DNA from: Deltaproteobacteria bacterium
Lineage (GTDB): Bacteria > Myxococcota > Myxococcia > Myxococcales > Myxococcaceae
Assembly: GCA_016875515.1 (NCBI GenBank)
Contig: VGRA01000086.1
Coordinates: 1 to 8,330 of the forward strand
Reading direction: 5' to 3'
DNA length: 8,330 nt
In this document: one piece after another, positions 1 through 6,422 of the stretch
How the letters are laid out: every line of letters begins with the position of its first letter
Position numbering within the stretch: the stretch's first letter is position 1
Position numbers and translations under genes: made by a program
Notes under the pieces: generated by a model
Database searches by the model: none
Told to the model about the DNA's origin: nothing
The model's input: the letters and a program-made list of their open reading frames with translations, nothing else

Positions 1-110
1 TGCGCTGCCCGGTGCGCTTTTCCGACCAGGTGGTGCACCTGCCGGCCCGCGCCCGCGAGGCGCTCGGCGCCCCGGCGGGGGCGAAGCTGTCCCTCATCCC
101 CTTCGAGTGA
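1..110 (+). CDS. C-terminal fragment of an unidentified protein (5' end outside window)
   Basis: The frame is open from base 3 to a TGA at 108-110 and gives 35 residues ending in AKLSLIPFE. The visible part has the pattern hydrophobic-LPA-x-AR-x-ALG-x-x-x-G-x-x-L-x-L-x-PF, which looks like a small C-terminal beta-rich tail. Something of this shape closes arginine N-succinyltransferase-type proteins, but that is only a loose resemblance and I do not assign a function. The next gene starts 81 bp downstream on the same strand. Coding is supported by the strong G/C bias at third codon positions and by the lack of any other good frame here. Confidence 0.5.
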   Translation, partial: RCPVRFSDQVVHLPARAREALGAPAGAKLSLIPFE

Positions 111-176
111 GCCGCCGCGCCTCTTTCCTGGTGTATCGTCCGTGGGCTGGATCTGGCGGTCCGGCACCTCGCGCTC

Positions 177-186
177 GAGGAGGAAA
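177..186 (+). promoter_or_regulatory. Strong ribosome binding site for the racemase-family gene
   Basis: GAGGAGGAAA contains a perfect AGGAGG (178-183) eight bases before the ATG at 192. It fixes that start over in-frame alternatives and suggests good translation of the first gene of the three-gene operon. Confidence 0.8.
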
Positions 187-191
187 CGACC

Positions 192-956
192 ATGCTTGTT
201 CCAAGGCGGATTGGGCTCGTGGTGCCCAGTTCCAACACCACCATGGAGACGGAAATTCCTGCGCTGCTCCGGGCATGGGAGGCGCAGGGAGGGCCGGGAC
301 GGTTCACCTTCCACGGGGCGCGCATGCGGATGAAGAAGGTGACGCCCGAGGAACTGCTCGCCATGGACGCGCAGGCCGCCGGCTGCGCCGGGCACCTCGC
401 GGACGCACAGTGTGATGCCCTCGCCTATGCCTGCCTCGTGGCGGTGATGGTGCAGGGCCCTGGGGCCCACGCCGCAGTGGGGGAGCGGCTGCGGGCGGCG
501 ACGCGCGAGGCGGGCTGCGAGGCCCCCGTCGTCACCAGCGCAGGCGCCATCGTGGAGGAGGTGAAGGCGGCCGGCTACCGCCGGGTGTCCCTCATTGCCC
601 CCTACGTGCCAGAGCTGACGAGGGTGGTGCGGGCCTACATCGAGGGGGCCGGCGTTGAGGTGGTGGACGCCATCAGCCTGTCGGTCAGCGACAACTGCGC
701 CGTGGGCCGGCTGCCGCCCATGGACCTGGTGGGGCTGGCGCGGGACCGGCTCCAGGTGAAGGGGGCGGACGCGGTGGTGCTGTCCAGCTGCGTGCAGATG
801 CCCTCGCTCGAGGCGCTGGCGCCGGCCGAGCAGGCCACGGGCCTGCCGTGCCTCTCCGCGGCGGCCGCCACCACCCGGTCTCTCCTGCGCGCGCTGAAGC
901 TGCCGCTGCGCCTGTCTGGCTACGGGAGTTTCCTGGACCGCCCGGAGGAGGGCTGA
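192..956 (+). CDS. Maleate cis-trans isomerase / Asp-Glu racemase superfamily enzyme
   Basis: This 254-residue protein belongs to the maleate isomerase and arylmalonate decarboxylase branch of the Asp/Glu racemase superfamily. These are cytoplasmic, cofactor-independent enzymes that use a pair of cysteines for isomerisation or racemisation. The sequence shows the N-terminal GLVVPSSNTTMETE signature (Asn15, the substrate-carboxylate ligand in maleate isomerases), the first catalytic Cys81 in YACLVA, and the second Cys200 in LSSCVQMP. Both halves of the pseudo-symmetric fold are therefore intact, and the length is normal for the family. The true substrate cannot be read from the sequence; maleate is only the best-known one. 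The start has a strong ribosome binding site, and the stop lies 2 bp before the next ATG, so it is probably translated together with the YrdC-like protein. Confidence 0.9.
   Translation: MLVPRRIGLVVPSSNTTMETEIPALLRAWEAQGGPGRFTFHGARMRMKKVTPEELLAMDAQAAGCAGHLADAQCDALAYACLVAVMVQGPGAHAAVGERLRAATREAGCEAPVVTSAGAIVEEVKAAGYRRVSLIAPYVPELTRVVRAYIEGAGVEVVDAISLSVSDNCAVGRLPPMDLVGLARDRLQVKGADAVVLSSCVQMPSLEALAPAEQATGLPCLSAAAATTRSLLRALKLPLRLSGYGSFLDRPEEG
944..952 (+). promoter_or_regulatory. Ribosome binding site for the YrdC-like gene
   Basis: GGAGGAGGG lies inside the last codons of the racemase-family gene, six bases before the ATG at 959. It decides in favour of that ATG over any start further upstream, which would overlap the racemase gene deeply. 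Confidence 0.75.
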
Positions 957-958
957 CC

Positions 959-1852
959 ATGGACACCGCCTCCCCCCGCATCCAGGAGCTGTCCACCCTC
1001 ATCGCGCGGACCCAGAGCGGGTACGAGCTGGACGTGACGAAGCTCCTGTGCCTAGCGCACGAGCCGGACATCGACCTCGCCGTAGAGGCGCTCCTGGAGG
1101 GACTGCCCCTGGCCTGCGGCTTCGCCAACTTCTACGTCATCTTCACCCGCGCGGACGCCGACGCGGTGGCGCAGATGAACGAGTGGAAGGGCCGCCCGCG
1201 GAACCAGACCGGGTCCATCTCCACCACGTCCCTGCGCATCCCGACGCTGTTCGACTGGTCCAGGCTGCCCCCCACGCTGACGGAGAAGCGGGTGCTGGAC
1301 GTGATGGAGGCCTTCCTCGAGGCGGGTCCCATCGGGTTCCGGGGCCCGGCGGCGGAGGATCTCCCGTCCCACATGACCGCGGACGACGAGGGCATCCTGA
1401 CCTCCCAGGCCATCGTCCCGGGGTACCGCTGCCCGAGCAACAAGCTCATCTCGCGCGCCATCGAGAAGCTGCCGGAGAGGTACCTCTACATCACCTCGGC
1501 CAACATCTCTTCCCGCAAGACGGGGGTGGAGGAGCCCGCGCACTGGAAGCCCGCGCCGCTGCTCTTCGACTTCCGGCACATCGTGGACATGCAGCTCATC
1601 CGGCATGCCTCGGAGGACGCGGCGCACGCGGAGTACCCGGGGTACGGCGAGATGTCGACCACGGTGCTGTCGTTCCACCGGCCGGCCATGGAGGGGGGCC
1701 GGCCCGCCTTGCGGTTGGAGCGGCACGGCTCCCTGCACGCAGACCGGGTGCGCACGTTGCTGGAGCGCTTCGGGCTCGGCCTGGAGGTGGGCCGGGGTGG
1801 CCAGCAGCGGCTGCTCGAGCGGACGTATGCCTTCTCCGCACGGGGTCCTTGA
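959..1852 (+). CDS. Divergent YrdC/Sua5-like protein
   Basis: This 297-residue protein looks like a distant member of the YrdC/Sua5 fold, whose classical members make threonylcarbamoyl-AMP for tRNA t6A modification. The support is the order and spacing of two family motifs: KGRP at residues 77-80 after a helix (ADAVAQMNEWKGRP), and TSANIS at 179-184, which matches the family's TSAN-x-S(G). A region near 155-170 corresponds to the usual vrxPxhplxxxLl segment. The classical N-terminal PTDTxYGL motif is absent; LACGFANFYVIFT (51-63) sits in its place. A C-terminal extension of about 100 residues has no recognised domain. It is therefore unlikely to be the housekeeping t6A enzyme and may use another substrate. 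It lies 2 bp after the racemase-family gene, and its last 26 bases overlap the kinase gene. The family call is by eye and moderately sure. Confidence 0.7.
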   Translation: MDTASPRIQELSTLIARTQSGYELDVTKLLCLAHEPDIDLAVEALLEGLPLACGFANFYVIFTRADADAVAQMNEWKGRPRNQTGSISTTSLRIPTLFDWSRLPPTLTEKRVLDVMEAFLEAGPIGFRGPAAEDLPSHMTADDEGILTSQAIVPGYRCPSNKLISRAIEKLPERYLYITSANISSRKTGVEEPAHWKPAPLLFDFRHIVDMQLIRHASEDAAHAEYPGYGEMSTTVLSFHRPAMEGGRPALRLERHGSLHADRVRTLLERFGLGLEVGRGGQQRLLERTYAFSARGP

Positions 1853-3041
1853 ACGGGCCGAGGTGGTCCGGCTGTTGCCAGCCAGCGCACGCGAGGCGTT
1901 GCTCGCAGGCGGCGGCAGGCTGTCCTACGAAGACGGGGCCGTACTGCTGCAGGCGGGCTCAGGCTCGGACCACGCATTGGTGCTGACTGCCGGCGAAGTC
2001 GTCGTGACGCGGGAAGGCGGCGGCGCGCCCCCGGTGCGGCTCTCGGCGCCTGCCCTGGTGGGAGAGGTGGCTGCCTTCACGGGGATGCCCCGCACCGCCA
2101 CGGTGACGGCGGTTGGACGCGTGCAGGCCACGCGGCTCGAGCGGACGTCCTTCCTCGAGGCGGTGCGCCGCTGCCCACCAGCTGCCCAGGCGCTCTCCGA
2201 GCTGGTGGCCGCACGCCTGTGCGACCCGGACTCGCTCCGACAGGTCGGCCGCTTCGAGGTCGAGGGAATGCTGGGAAGGGGCGGCTCGGGGTGCGTGCTC
2301 CGGGCGCGCCACCCGCTGCTGCACATCCCGGTGGCGCTCAAGATGCTCTCCCATGCGCTGGTCCACTCCCCGGGGGCAGCCGAGGCCTTCGTGCGCGAGG
2401 CGAGCGTGCTGGCGCGGCTCGAACACCCGGGCATCGTCCGGGTGCTGGACGCGTTCGAGGCGCATGACACCTTCTTCATCGTGATGCCGTGGCTGGACGG
2501 GACGCCGCTGCGTGAGCGGATGGACCGACCGGCAGACTCCTCCAGCGCAGACATCCTGCGCGTGGCGCGGGAGGGGCTGGAAGCGCTGAGCGCCCTGCAC
2601 GCGGCGGGGTTGGTGCACCGGGATGTCAAGCCCTCCAACCTCTTCGTGCGGGAAAGCGGCCAGTTGGTTCTGATTGACCTCGGGGTCTGCTGCGCTGCCG
2701 GGACGCGCGGGGAGGGACGGGGACTGGTTGGAAGTCCCCCGTACTGCAGCCCCGAGCAGGTGCTGGGGCGCCCCCTGGACGGGCGCAGCGACGTCTACTC
2801 GCTGGGATGCACCTTGTACGAGTGGGTGTACGGGCGGCCTCCCTTCGAGGGGGACACGGTGGAGCAGGTGCTGGAAGGCCACCTGCGTGGGACGCCGGAC
2901 TTCGCCCGGGCGGTGCCGCGGGTGGACCCAGGGCCCGCCTTCCTCCAGTGGTTGCGCAGCTGCATGGCCCGGACCCGGACCGCGCGCCCGGACGCGCCCA
3001 GCGCGCTCGCGGCGCTGCGGGCGCTGCAGCGCCCGGCGTGA
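1827..3041 (+). CDS. Cyclic-nucleotide-binding domain fused to a Ser/Thr protein kinase
   Basis: This 404-residue cytoplasmic protein has two domains. Residues about 8-132 form a CRP-like cNMP-binding domain with the phosphate-binding cassette GEVAAFTGMPRTATV (Glu80, Arg89). Residues about 141-403 form a Hanks-type kinase with glycine loop GRGGSG (150-155), VALK lysine 172, C-helix Glu191, catalytic HRDVKPSN (Asp266, Lys268, Asn271), a DLG variant of DFG (Asp284), SPE in place of APE (308-310), and DVYSLG (323-328). All catalytic residues are present, so it should be active. There is no transmembrane segment, unlike many PknB-type kinases. A ligand-binding domain before the kinase is the arrangement of eukaryotic PKG, suggesting regulation by cAMP, cGMP or a related nucleotide. 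The ATG at 1827 overlaps the upstream gene by 26 bp and leaves room for a full cNMP domain. A GTG at 1863 is a less likely start. Confidence 0.92.
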   Translation: MPSPHGVLERAEVVRLLPASAREALLAGGGRLSYEDGAVLLQAGSGSDHALVLTAGEVVVTREGGGAPPVRLSAPALVGEVAAFTGMPRTATVTAVGRVQATRLERTSFLEAVRRCPPAAQALSELVAARLCDPDSLRQVGRFEVEGMLGRGGSGCVLRARHPLLHIPVALKMLSHALVHSPGAAEAFVREASVLARLEHPGIVRVLDAFEAHDTFFIVMPWLDGTPLRERMDRPADSSSADILRVAREGLEALSALHAAGLVHRDVKPSNLFVRESGQLVLIDLGVCCAAGTRGEGRGLVGSPPYCSPEQVLGRPLDGRSDVYSLGCTLYEWVYGRPPFEGDTVEQVLEGHLRGTPDFARAVPRVDPGPAFLQWLRSCMARTRTARPDAPSALAALRALQRPA

Positions 3042-3070
3042 CGGGCTCGAGCGAGGCCGGTTCCAGTTCC
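3035..3070. repeat. Direct repeat, copy A (over the kinase stop and intergenic gap)
   Basis: This 36-bp stretch matches 3221-3256 at 32 of 36 positions, the first 21 being identical. It contains the kinase TGA stop (3039-3041). Read on the minus strand it encodes ELEPASLEPVTP, against ELDPSSLEPVTP in the transglutaminase-like protein. The offset between copies is 186 bp, exactly 62 codons, so both are in the same frame. It looks like a decayed piece of a duplicated transglutaminase gene 3' region. Confidence 0.75.
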
Positions 3071-3108
3071 GCCGAACACACCCGGGATGGGCCCTCCCCG
3101 CGGGCCGC

Positions 3109-4041
3109 TCACTGCTTCCGGACAACCCCCCGCCGCCCGGCCAGGAGGTCCAGGAAGGGCGCGCCGCCGGCCGCGTCGTCCGCGGGGTCCGCGCTGCGGA
3201 ACAGCGTCACGTAGCGCTCGGGCGTGACGGGCTCGAGCGAGCTCGGGTCCAGCTCCAGCGGCCCGCCCTCCGTCTCCACGCGCACCCACGCGTGCGGCAA
3301 CGCGCGGTCCCCTTCCACCAGCAGCCCCGTCACCACCTCGGCGCGGACGTGGTCCCGGTTGGCCTCCGCCCGGAAGGCGCGCGCCAGCTCCAGGCACGCG
3401 TCCGGCCTGTCCTCGCCCGCCGCGTGCACCTTCTCCGCGAGCGCCCGGGCCGCCTTCGCGCTCCACCGCTCAGGCTTGAACGTGGACGGGGGCAGCGGCG
3501 GGTCCACCACCGGGCGCCCCTCGTACCCGTCCACCCGGAAGCCGCCCCCGGAGAGGTCCGGCGGGGAGGGCGCCGCCGCGGGGGCCGCCAGCCGCTGGAA
3601 CTCCGCATCCCCCAGCTTCAGCGTCTCCAGCCTCAGCGGCTTGCCCGCGTAGGTGGCCTCCCACGCCTGTCCCATCAGCTCCCCGCGGCTGCCCTGCCCC
3701 TCCGCGCACAGCCGCCCCACCTTCCCGGTGAGCTCGTCCTTCACCTTGCGGCAGCCATCTCCCGGGCGGTGCCACAGCACCAGCGACGCGGGCCGGGGTG
3801 CCGCCGCAGCCGACAGCATCACCGACCGGGCCTTGAGCGACTCGCGCCCGCCGCGGTTGAACCACTGGGTGGAGGTGTAGGTGAAGCGCCCCTTCTGCAG
3901 CTTCAGCATCACCCGCCCCACCGGCGTGCCCAGCAGGCGGAACTCGTACGCGGCGTCCTCGGCGAGCGCCGCCACGGGCCACAGCAGCAGCAGCACGGGC
4001 AGTGCCGTGCGGAAACGGGACGGGGGAGCCACGCGCACCAC
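3109..4041 (-). CDS. Secreted transglutaminase-like domain protein
   Basis: With the GTG at 4041 the product has 310 residues. A signal peptide is clear: basic residues, then LPVLLLLWPVAALA, with likely cleavage after ALA (27/28), so the protein is periplasmic or envelope-located. The C-terminal half carries a plausible transglutaminase-like Cys-His-Asp triad: Cys216 in DACLELARAF, His250 in LPHAWVRV, Asp265 in LELDPS. Such domains act as cysteine peptidases or acyltransferases, and the substrate is unknown. Residues about 28-150 form an unrecognised beta-rich domain. The start is uncertain: GTG codons at 4041, 4038 and 4032 and a TTG at 4116 are all in frame, and AGGAAG at 4066-4071 is too far from the GTGs to decide. 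The gene follows the second DedA gene by 28 bp and appears to be last in the minus-strand run. Confidence 0.8.
   Translation of the reverse strand: MVRVAPPSRFRTALPVLLLLWPVAALAEDAAYEFRLLGTPVGRVMLKLQKGRFTYTSTQWFNRGGRESLKARSVMLSAAAAPRPASLVLWHRPGDGCRKVKDELTGKVGRLCAEGQGSRGELMGQAWEATYAGKPLRLETLKLGDAEFQRLAAPAAAPSPPDLSGGGFRVDGYEGRPVVDPPLPPSTFKPERWSAKAARALAEKVHAAGEDRPDACLELARAFRAEANRDHVRAEVVTGLLVEGDRALPHAWVRVETEGGPLELDPSSLEPVTPERYVTLFRSADPADDAAGGAPFLDLLAGRRGVVRKQ
3221..3256. repeat. Direct repeat, copy B (inside the transglutaminase-like gene)
   Basis: This is the partner of 3035-3070 (32 of 36 identical, first 21 exact). Here it is ordinary coding sequence directly around the catalytic Asp of the transglutaminase-like protein (minus-strand ELDPSSLEPVTP), so it is probably the original copy. 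Confidence 0.75.
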
Positions 4042-4069
4042 GTAGGCTATGACGCAGCAGGCAGTCTTC

Positions 4070-4687
4070 CTATTTCCCGCCCGCCCGCCGCCTGCGCGTC
4101 CACCACCGCAAGCCAAGCCCCACCGCCGCCACCACCACCAGGAAACCGGCGGCCCGCTGGTACTGCACCATCAGCCCCTGCAGCCTCTCCAGGTTGCCCC
4201 CCACCGCCACCCCGGCCCCCATCACCAGCCCGTTCCACGCCAGGCTGGAGAGGAAGCCGAACAGCAGCGCCCGCCCCAGGGGCACCTCGGCCAGCCCCGC
4301 CCCCACGAAGGCGAAGGCGCGGATGCCGGGGAAGAAGCGGTTCACCAGCAGCAGCCAGGTCCCGGTGGCGCGCAGCCGGCCCACCGCGGACAGCAGCGCC
4401 ACGTGGGAGATGAGCAGCGTGCTGCCCTCCGGCGCGGAGTGCACGCGCACGGACAGCCGCCGCCCCAGCACGTACTGCAGCCACGCCCCCACGCTTCCCC
4501 CGGCCGTCATGGCCAACAGCACCAGCCACGGGCTCTGCGCGCCGCGCACCGCGTAGATGCCGCCCAGCAGCAGCAGCGTGTCACCCGGGAACGGCGGCAC
4601 CAGGTACTCCAGGCACGCCGCGGCCGCGAGCAGCCACGTCCCGTGCGGCCCCACCGCCGTCAACCACGCGTCCAGCGCCTCCAGCAC
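4070..4687 (-). CDS. DedA family membrane protein (VTT domain), canonical motifs
   Basis: This 205-residue inner-membrane protein belongs to the DedA/VTT family of lipid scramblases and proton-linked transporters, which includes undecaprenyl-phosphate flippases. The sequence shows Glu27 followed by PPFPGD (Asp36), then RFFPGIR with Arg117 and Arg123 six residues apart. These correspond to the acidic pair and arginine pair essential in E. coli YqjA. Hydrophobic segments at about 18-42, 53-75, 112-132, 140-164 and 178-194 fit re-entrant and transmembrane helices, and the basic tail WWTRRRR fits a cytoplasmic end. The start is a GTG at 4687 with only a weak GGGG upstream. It lies 30 bp after its tandem paralogue. 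The particular lipid or ion it handles cannot be deduced. Confidence 0.92.
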   Translation of the reverse strand: MLEALDAWLTAVGPHGTWLLAAAACLEYLVPPFPGDTLLLLGGIYAVRGAQSPWLVLLAMTAGGSVGAWLQYVLGRRLSVRVHSAPEGSTLLISHVALLSAVGRLRATGTWLLLVNRFFPGIRAFAFVGAGLAEVPLGRALLFGFLSSLAWNGLVMGAGVAVGGNLERLQGLMVQYQRAAGFLVVVAAVGLGLRWWTRRRRAGGK

Positions 4688-4705
4688 GGCCCCACGTGTA
4701 CCACA

Positions 4706-4713
4706 GGGGGGGG
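4706..4713. repeat. Homopolymer tract of eight G (C on the minus strand)
   Basis: G8 lies in the 30-bp gap between the two DedA genes, 19-26 bases upstream of the GTG of the downstream one. Tracts of this kind can vary in length by slippage and would change the leader spacing. No direct evidence of variation is visible. Confidence 0.6.
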
Positions 4714-4717
4714 CCGG

Positions 4718-5341
4718 TCAGCGCGGCCGAACCCCGGCGGCCTGCAGGGAGCGTCCCCACGCCCACAGCCGCGGCGCGACCAGCGCCCCCAGCGCCACCA
4801 CCGTCAGCGCGCCAATGAGCCACTGGGCGTAGCCGGCCAGCTGCTCCGAGCGCGCGGCATCTCCCACCGCGGTGGAGGCCAGGTACAGGACGCCCGCGTT
4901 GCGCAGCACCACCGGCGCCATGCCGAAGCCGAGCGTCTCCGCCCGCCCCATCCCCGCCAGCGCCGCGGCGCCGAAGCGGACGGAGCGGACGAACGGGATG
5001 AACTCCCCCAGCACCAGCCAGCGGCGCCCGCGCTGCTCCAGCCGCTTCTCCGCCGCCACCAGGTGCGCGTGCCGCAACCCCAGCGTCTTGCCCTCCGGCA
5101 CCGCGTAGACGCGGGCCCGCAGGCGGCGCCCCACCTCGTACTGCACCAGGGCGCTGCCGGTGCTGGCCAGGGTCAGCGCCCAGAAGGCGAGCACCGCCCC
5201 ACAGTCCCCGCGCCCCACCGACACGCAGGCGGCCAGGAGCACCACCCGCCCGGGGATGACCGGGAACAGGTACTCCGCCGCGCACACCAGCGACAGCACG
5301 ACCACCGTCCACGGGCCGAACGAGGTGAGCCACGTCTCCAC
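4718..5341 (-). CDS. DedA family paralogue with altered key residues
   Basis: This 207-residue membrane protein aligns end to end with its neighbour at 4070-4687. Shared features include the acidic AEY motif (Glu23), the GSALVQYEVGRRL segment, and VPEG at 81-84. The functional motifs differ: PPFPGD becomes PVIPGR (Asp to Arg32), and NRFFPGIR becomes GEFIPFVR (Arg to Glu113, Gly to Phe117). The last arginine (Arg119) is kept. It may be a specialised or partner subunit rather than a standard DedA transporter. The GTG start at 5341 directly abuts the RlmN-like gene's TGA (TGAGTG), so translation is probably coupled. The family call is firm, but activity is uncertain because of the substitutions. 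Confidence 0.85.
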   Translation of the reverse strand: METWLTSFGPWTVVVLSLVCAAEYLFPVIPGRVVLLAACVSVGRGDCGAVLAFWALTLASTGSALVQYEVGRRLRARVYAVPEGKTLGLRHAHLVAAEKRLEQRGRRWLVLGEFIPFVRSVRFGAAALAGMGRAETLGFGMAPVVLRNAGVLYLASTAVGDAARSEQLAGYAQWLIGALTVVALGALVAPRLWAWGRSLQAAGVRPR

Positions 5342-6406
5342 TCAGTTGCCCGCCGCGGGGAGCACTTCCCCTCCGTAGCTGGACGCGGACAGCGTCCCGC
5401 ACGCCGCGCCAATGTCCTTGCCCCCGGAGTACCGCCGCGCCACCGGCGCCCCCACCACCTGCAGGTGGTCCCGGAAGCCCTTCAACTCCGCCTCGTCCGG
5501 CGGGTGGTACTTCCCCGTGGGGTCCGTCACGTCGATGAGGTCCACCTTGATGGGGATGCCCGCGAAGGTGTCCCGCAGCGCCTCGGCGTCCTCGCGGCTG
5601 GTGTTGAAGCCGCGGATAACCACGTACGCCAGCATGGCCCGCGCCCTCCGGGCATGCGCGTACTCCCGGATGGCCTCCACCAACTCTGGCAGCGGGTGCG
5701 TGTTTTCCACCGGCAGCACCTGGCCGCGCTTGGACGGAATTGCGGAGGTAATGCTGAAGGCCAGCCGGTACGGCTGCTCCTCGCGCACGTAGCGGCGCAC
5801 CATGGGGACAATGCCCACCGTGGACACGGTGATGGCCTTGGCCGAGATGGCCAGCCCCGCCGGGTGGCACATCACGGAGGCCGCCTTCATCACCTGGTTG
5901 TAGTTGAGCAGCGGCTCGCCCATCCCCATGAACACCACGCCGCGCACCGGGCGGTCAGCCTCCTCGCGCACGCGCAGCACCTGGTCCAGCATCTCCCACG
6001 CCTGCAGGTTGCGCTGGAAGCCCAGCTTCCCCGTCATGCAGAAGTCACACGCCATGGCGCAGCCCACCTGGCTGCTCACGCAGACGATGTACTTCTCGTC
6101 GAAAATGGGGATGCGCACCGCCTCGAAGCGCCCGCCCTCCGGCGACTGGAAGAGGTACTTCACGAAGCCGTCCGCCGCCCGCCGCCGCTCCAGCACCTCC
6201 AGCTTCGGCAACTCCCCTTGGGTGCGCAGCAACTGGGCCACGGCGCGCGGCACCTGGGGCGCCCGCGCCACCGTCTCCACGTCCTGCGCCCCGTGCGCGA
6301 ACACCTGCGCGAAGACCTTCAGCACCGCGGTGCGGGAAGGGGCGGCCGGGGCAAGCACGGAGGCCAGCTCGTCCAACGTCACGTTCTTGAGGTTCAGGGG
6401 CGCCAC
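5342..6406 (-). CDS. rlmN: RlmN-like radical SAM methyltransferase (divergent)
   Basis: This 354-residue protein has the architecture of RlmN, which methylates C2 of A2503 in 23S rRNA and A37 in some tRNAs. The N-terminal accessory domain spans about 1-95. The radical SAM cluster motif CX3CX2C is Cys116, Cys120, Cys123. Cys109, seven residues before the cluster, and Cys336 in KDIGAACGTL match the two mechanistic cysteines of E. coli RlmN (118 and 355). MGMGEP (160-165) is the SAM-binding GEP. Two other regions depart from the standard: the SLHAPND motif reads SITSAIPSK (218-226), and the IPWNPF region reads IDVTDP (291-296). The protein may therefore be a paralogue with a different RNA target, with the housekeeping copy elsewhere. 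The GTG start at 6406 lies 16 bp after the anti-sigma gene, with GGGGAAG overlapping that gene's end. Confidence 0.88.
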   Translation of the reverse strand: MAPLNLKNVTLDELASVLAPAAPSRTAVLKVFAQVFAHGAQDVETVARAPQVPRAVAQLLRTQGELPKLEVLERRRAADGFVKYLFQSPEGGRFEAVRIPIFDEKYIVCVSSQVGCAMACDFCMTGKLGFQRNLQAWEMLDQVLRVREEADRPVRGVVFMGMGEPLLNYNQVMKAASVMCHPAGLAISAKAITVSTVGIVPMVRRYVREEQPYRLAFSITSAIPSKRGQVLPVENTHPLPELVEAIREYAHARRARAMLAYVVIRGFNTSREDAEALRDTFAGIPIKVDLIDVTDPTGKYHPPDEAELKGFRDHLQVVGAPVARRYSGGKDIGAACGTLSASSYGGEVLPAAGN

Positions 6407-6422
6407 GGACAGGGCGCAGCTT

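Noticed and set aside
848..958. Upstream extension of the YrdC-like gene
   Set aside because: It would overlap the racemase-family gene by about 110 bp and add an Arg/Ala/Pro-rich lead, while the ATG at 959 has a strong ribosome binding site.
1052..1738. Long minus-strand frame opposite the YrdC-like gene
   Set aside because: Low-complexity translation, no motif and no ribosome binding site. It is a shadow of the plus-strand gene.
2626..3081. Minus-strand open frame opposite the kinase end
   Set aside because: Only its first dozen or so residues resemble anything (the duplicated transglutaminase piece). The rest is the complement of kinase coding sequence. Reported as a repeat, not a gene.
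3090..3106. GGCCC/GGGCC hairpin in the convergent gap, possible terminator
   Set aside because: The stem is only 5 bp with a 7-base loop, and no T-run follows on either strand. Such hairpins are common at this GC content.
4042..4116. TTG start at 4116 for the transglutaminase-like gene
   Set aside because: It would put a Gly/Arg-rich lead before the signal peptide and overlap the DedA gene by 47 bp. The GTG cluster at 4032-4041 gives a normal signal peptide.
5342..6406. Cfr-type ribosomal antibiotic resistance methyltransferase
   Set aside because: The protein has RlmN-like length and accessory domain, and nothing around it suggests a mobile resistance element. Divergent motifs alone do not point to C8 methylation.
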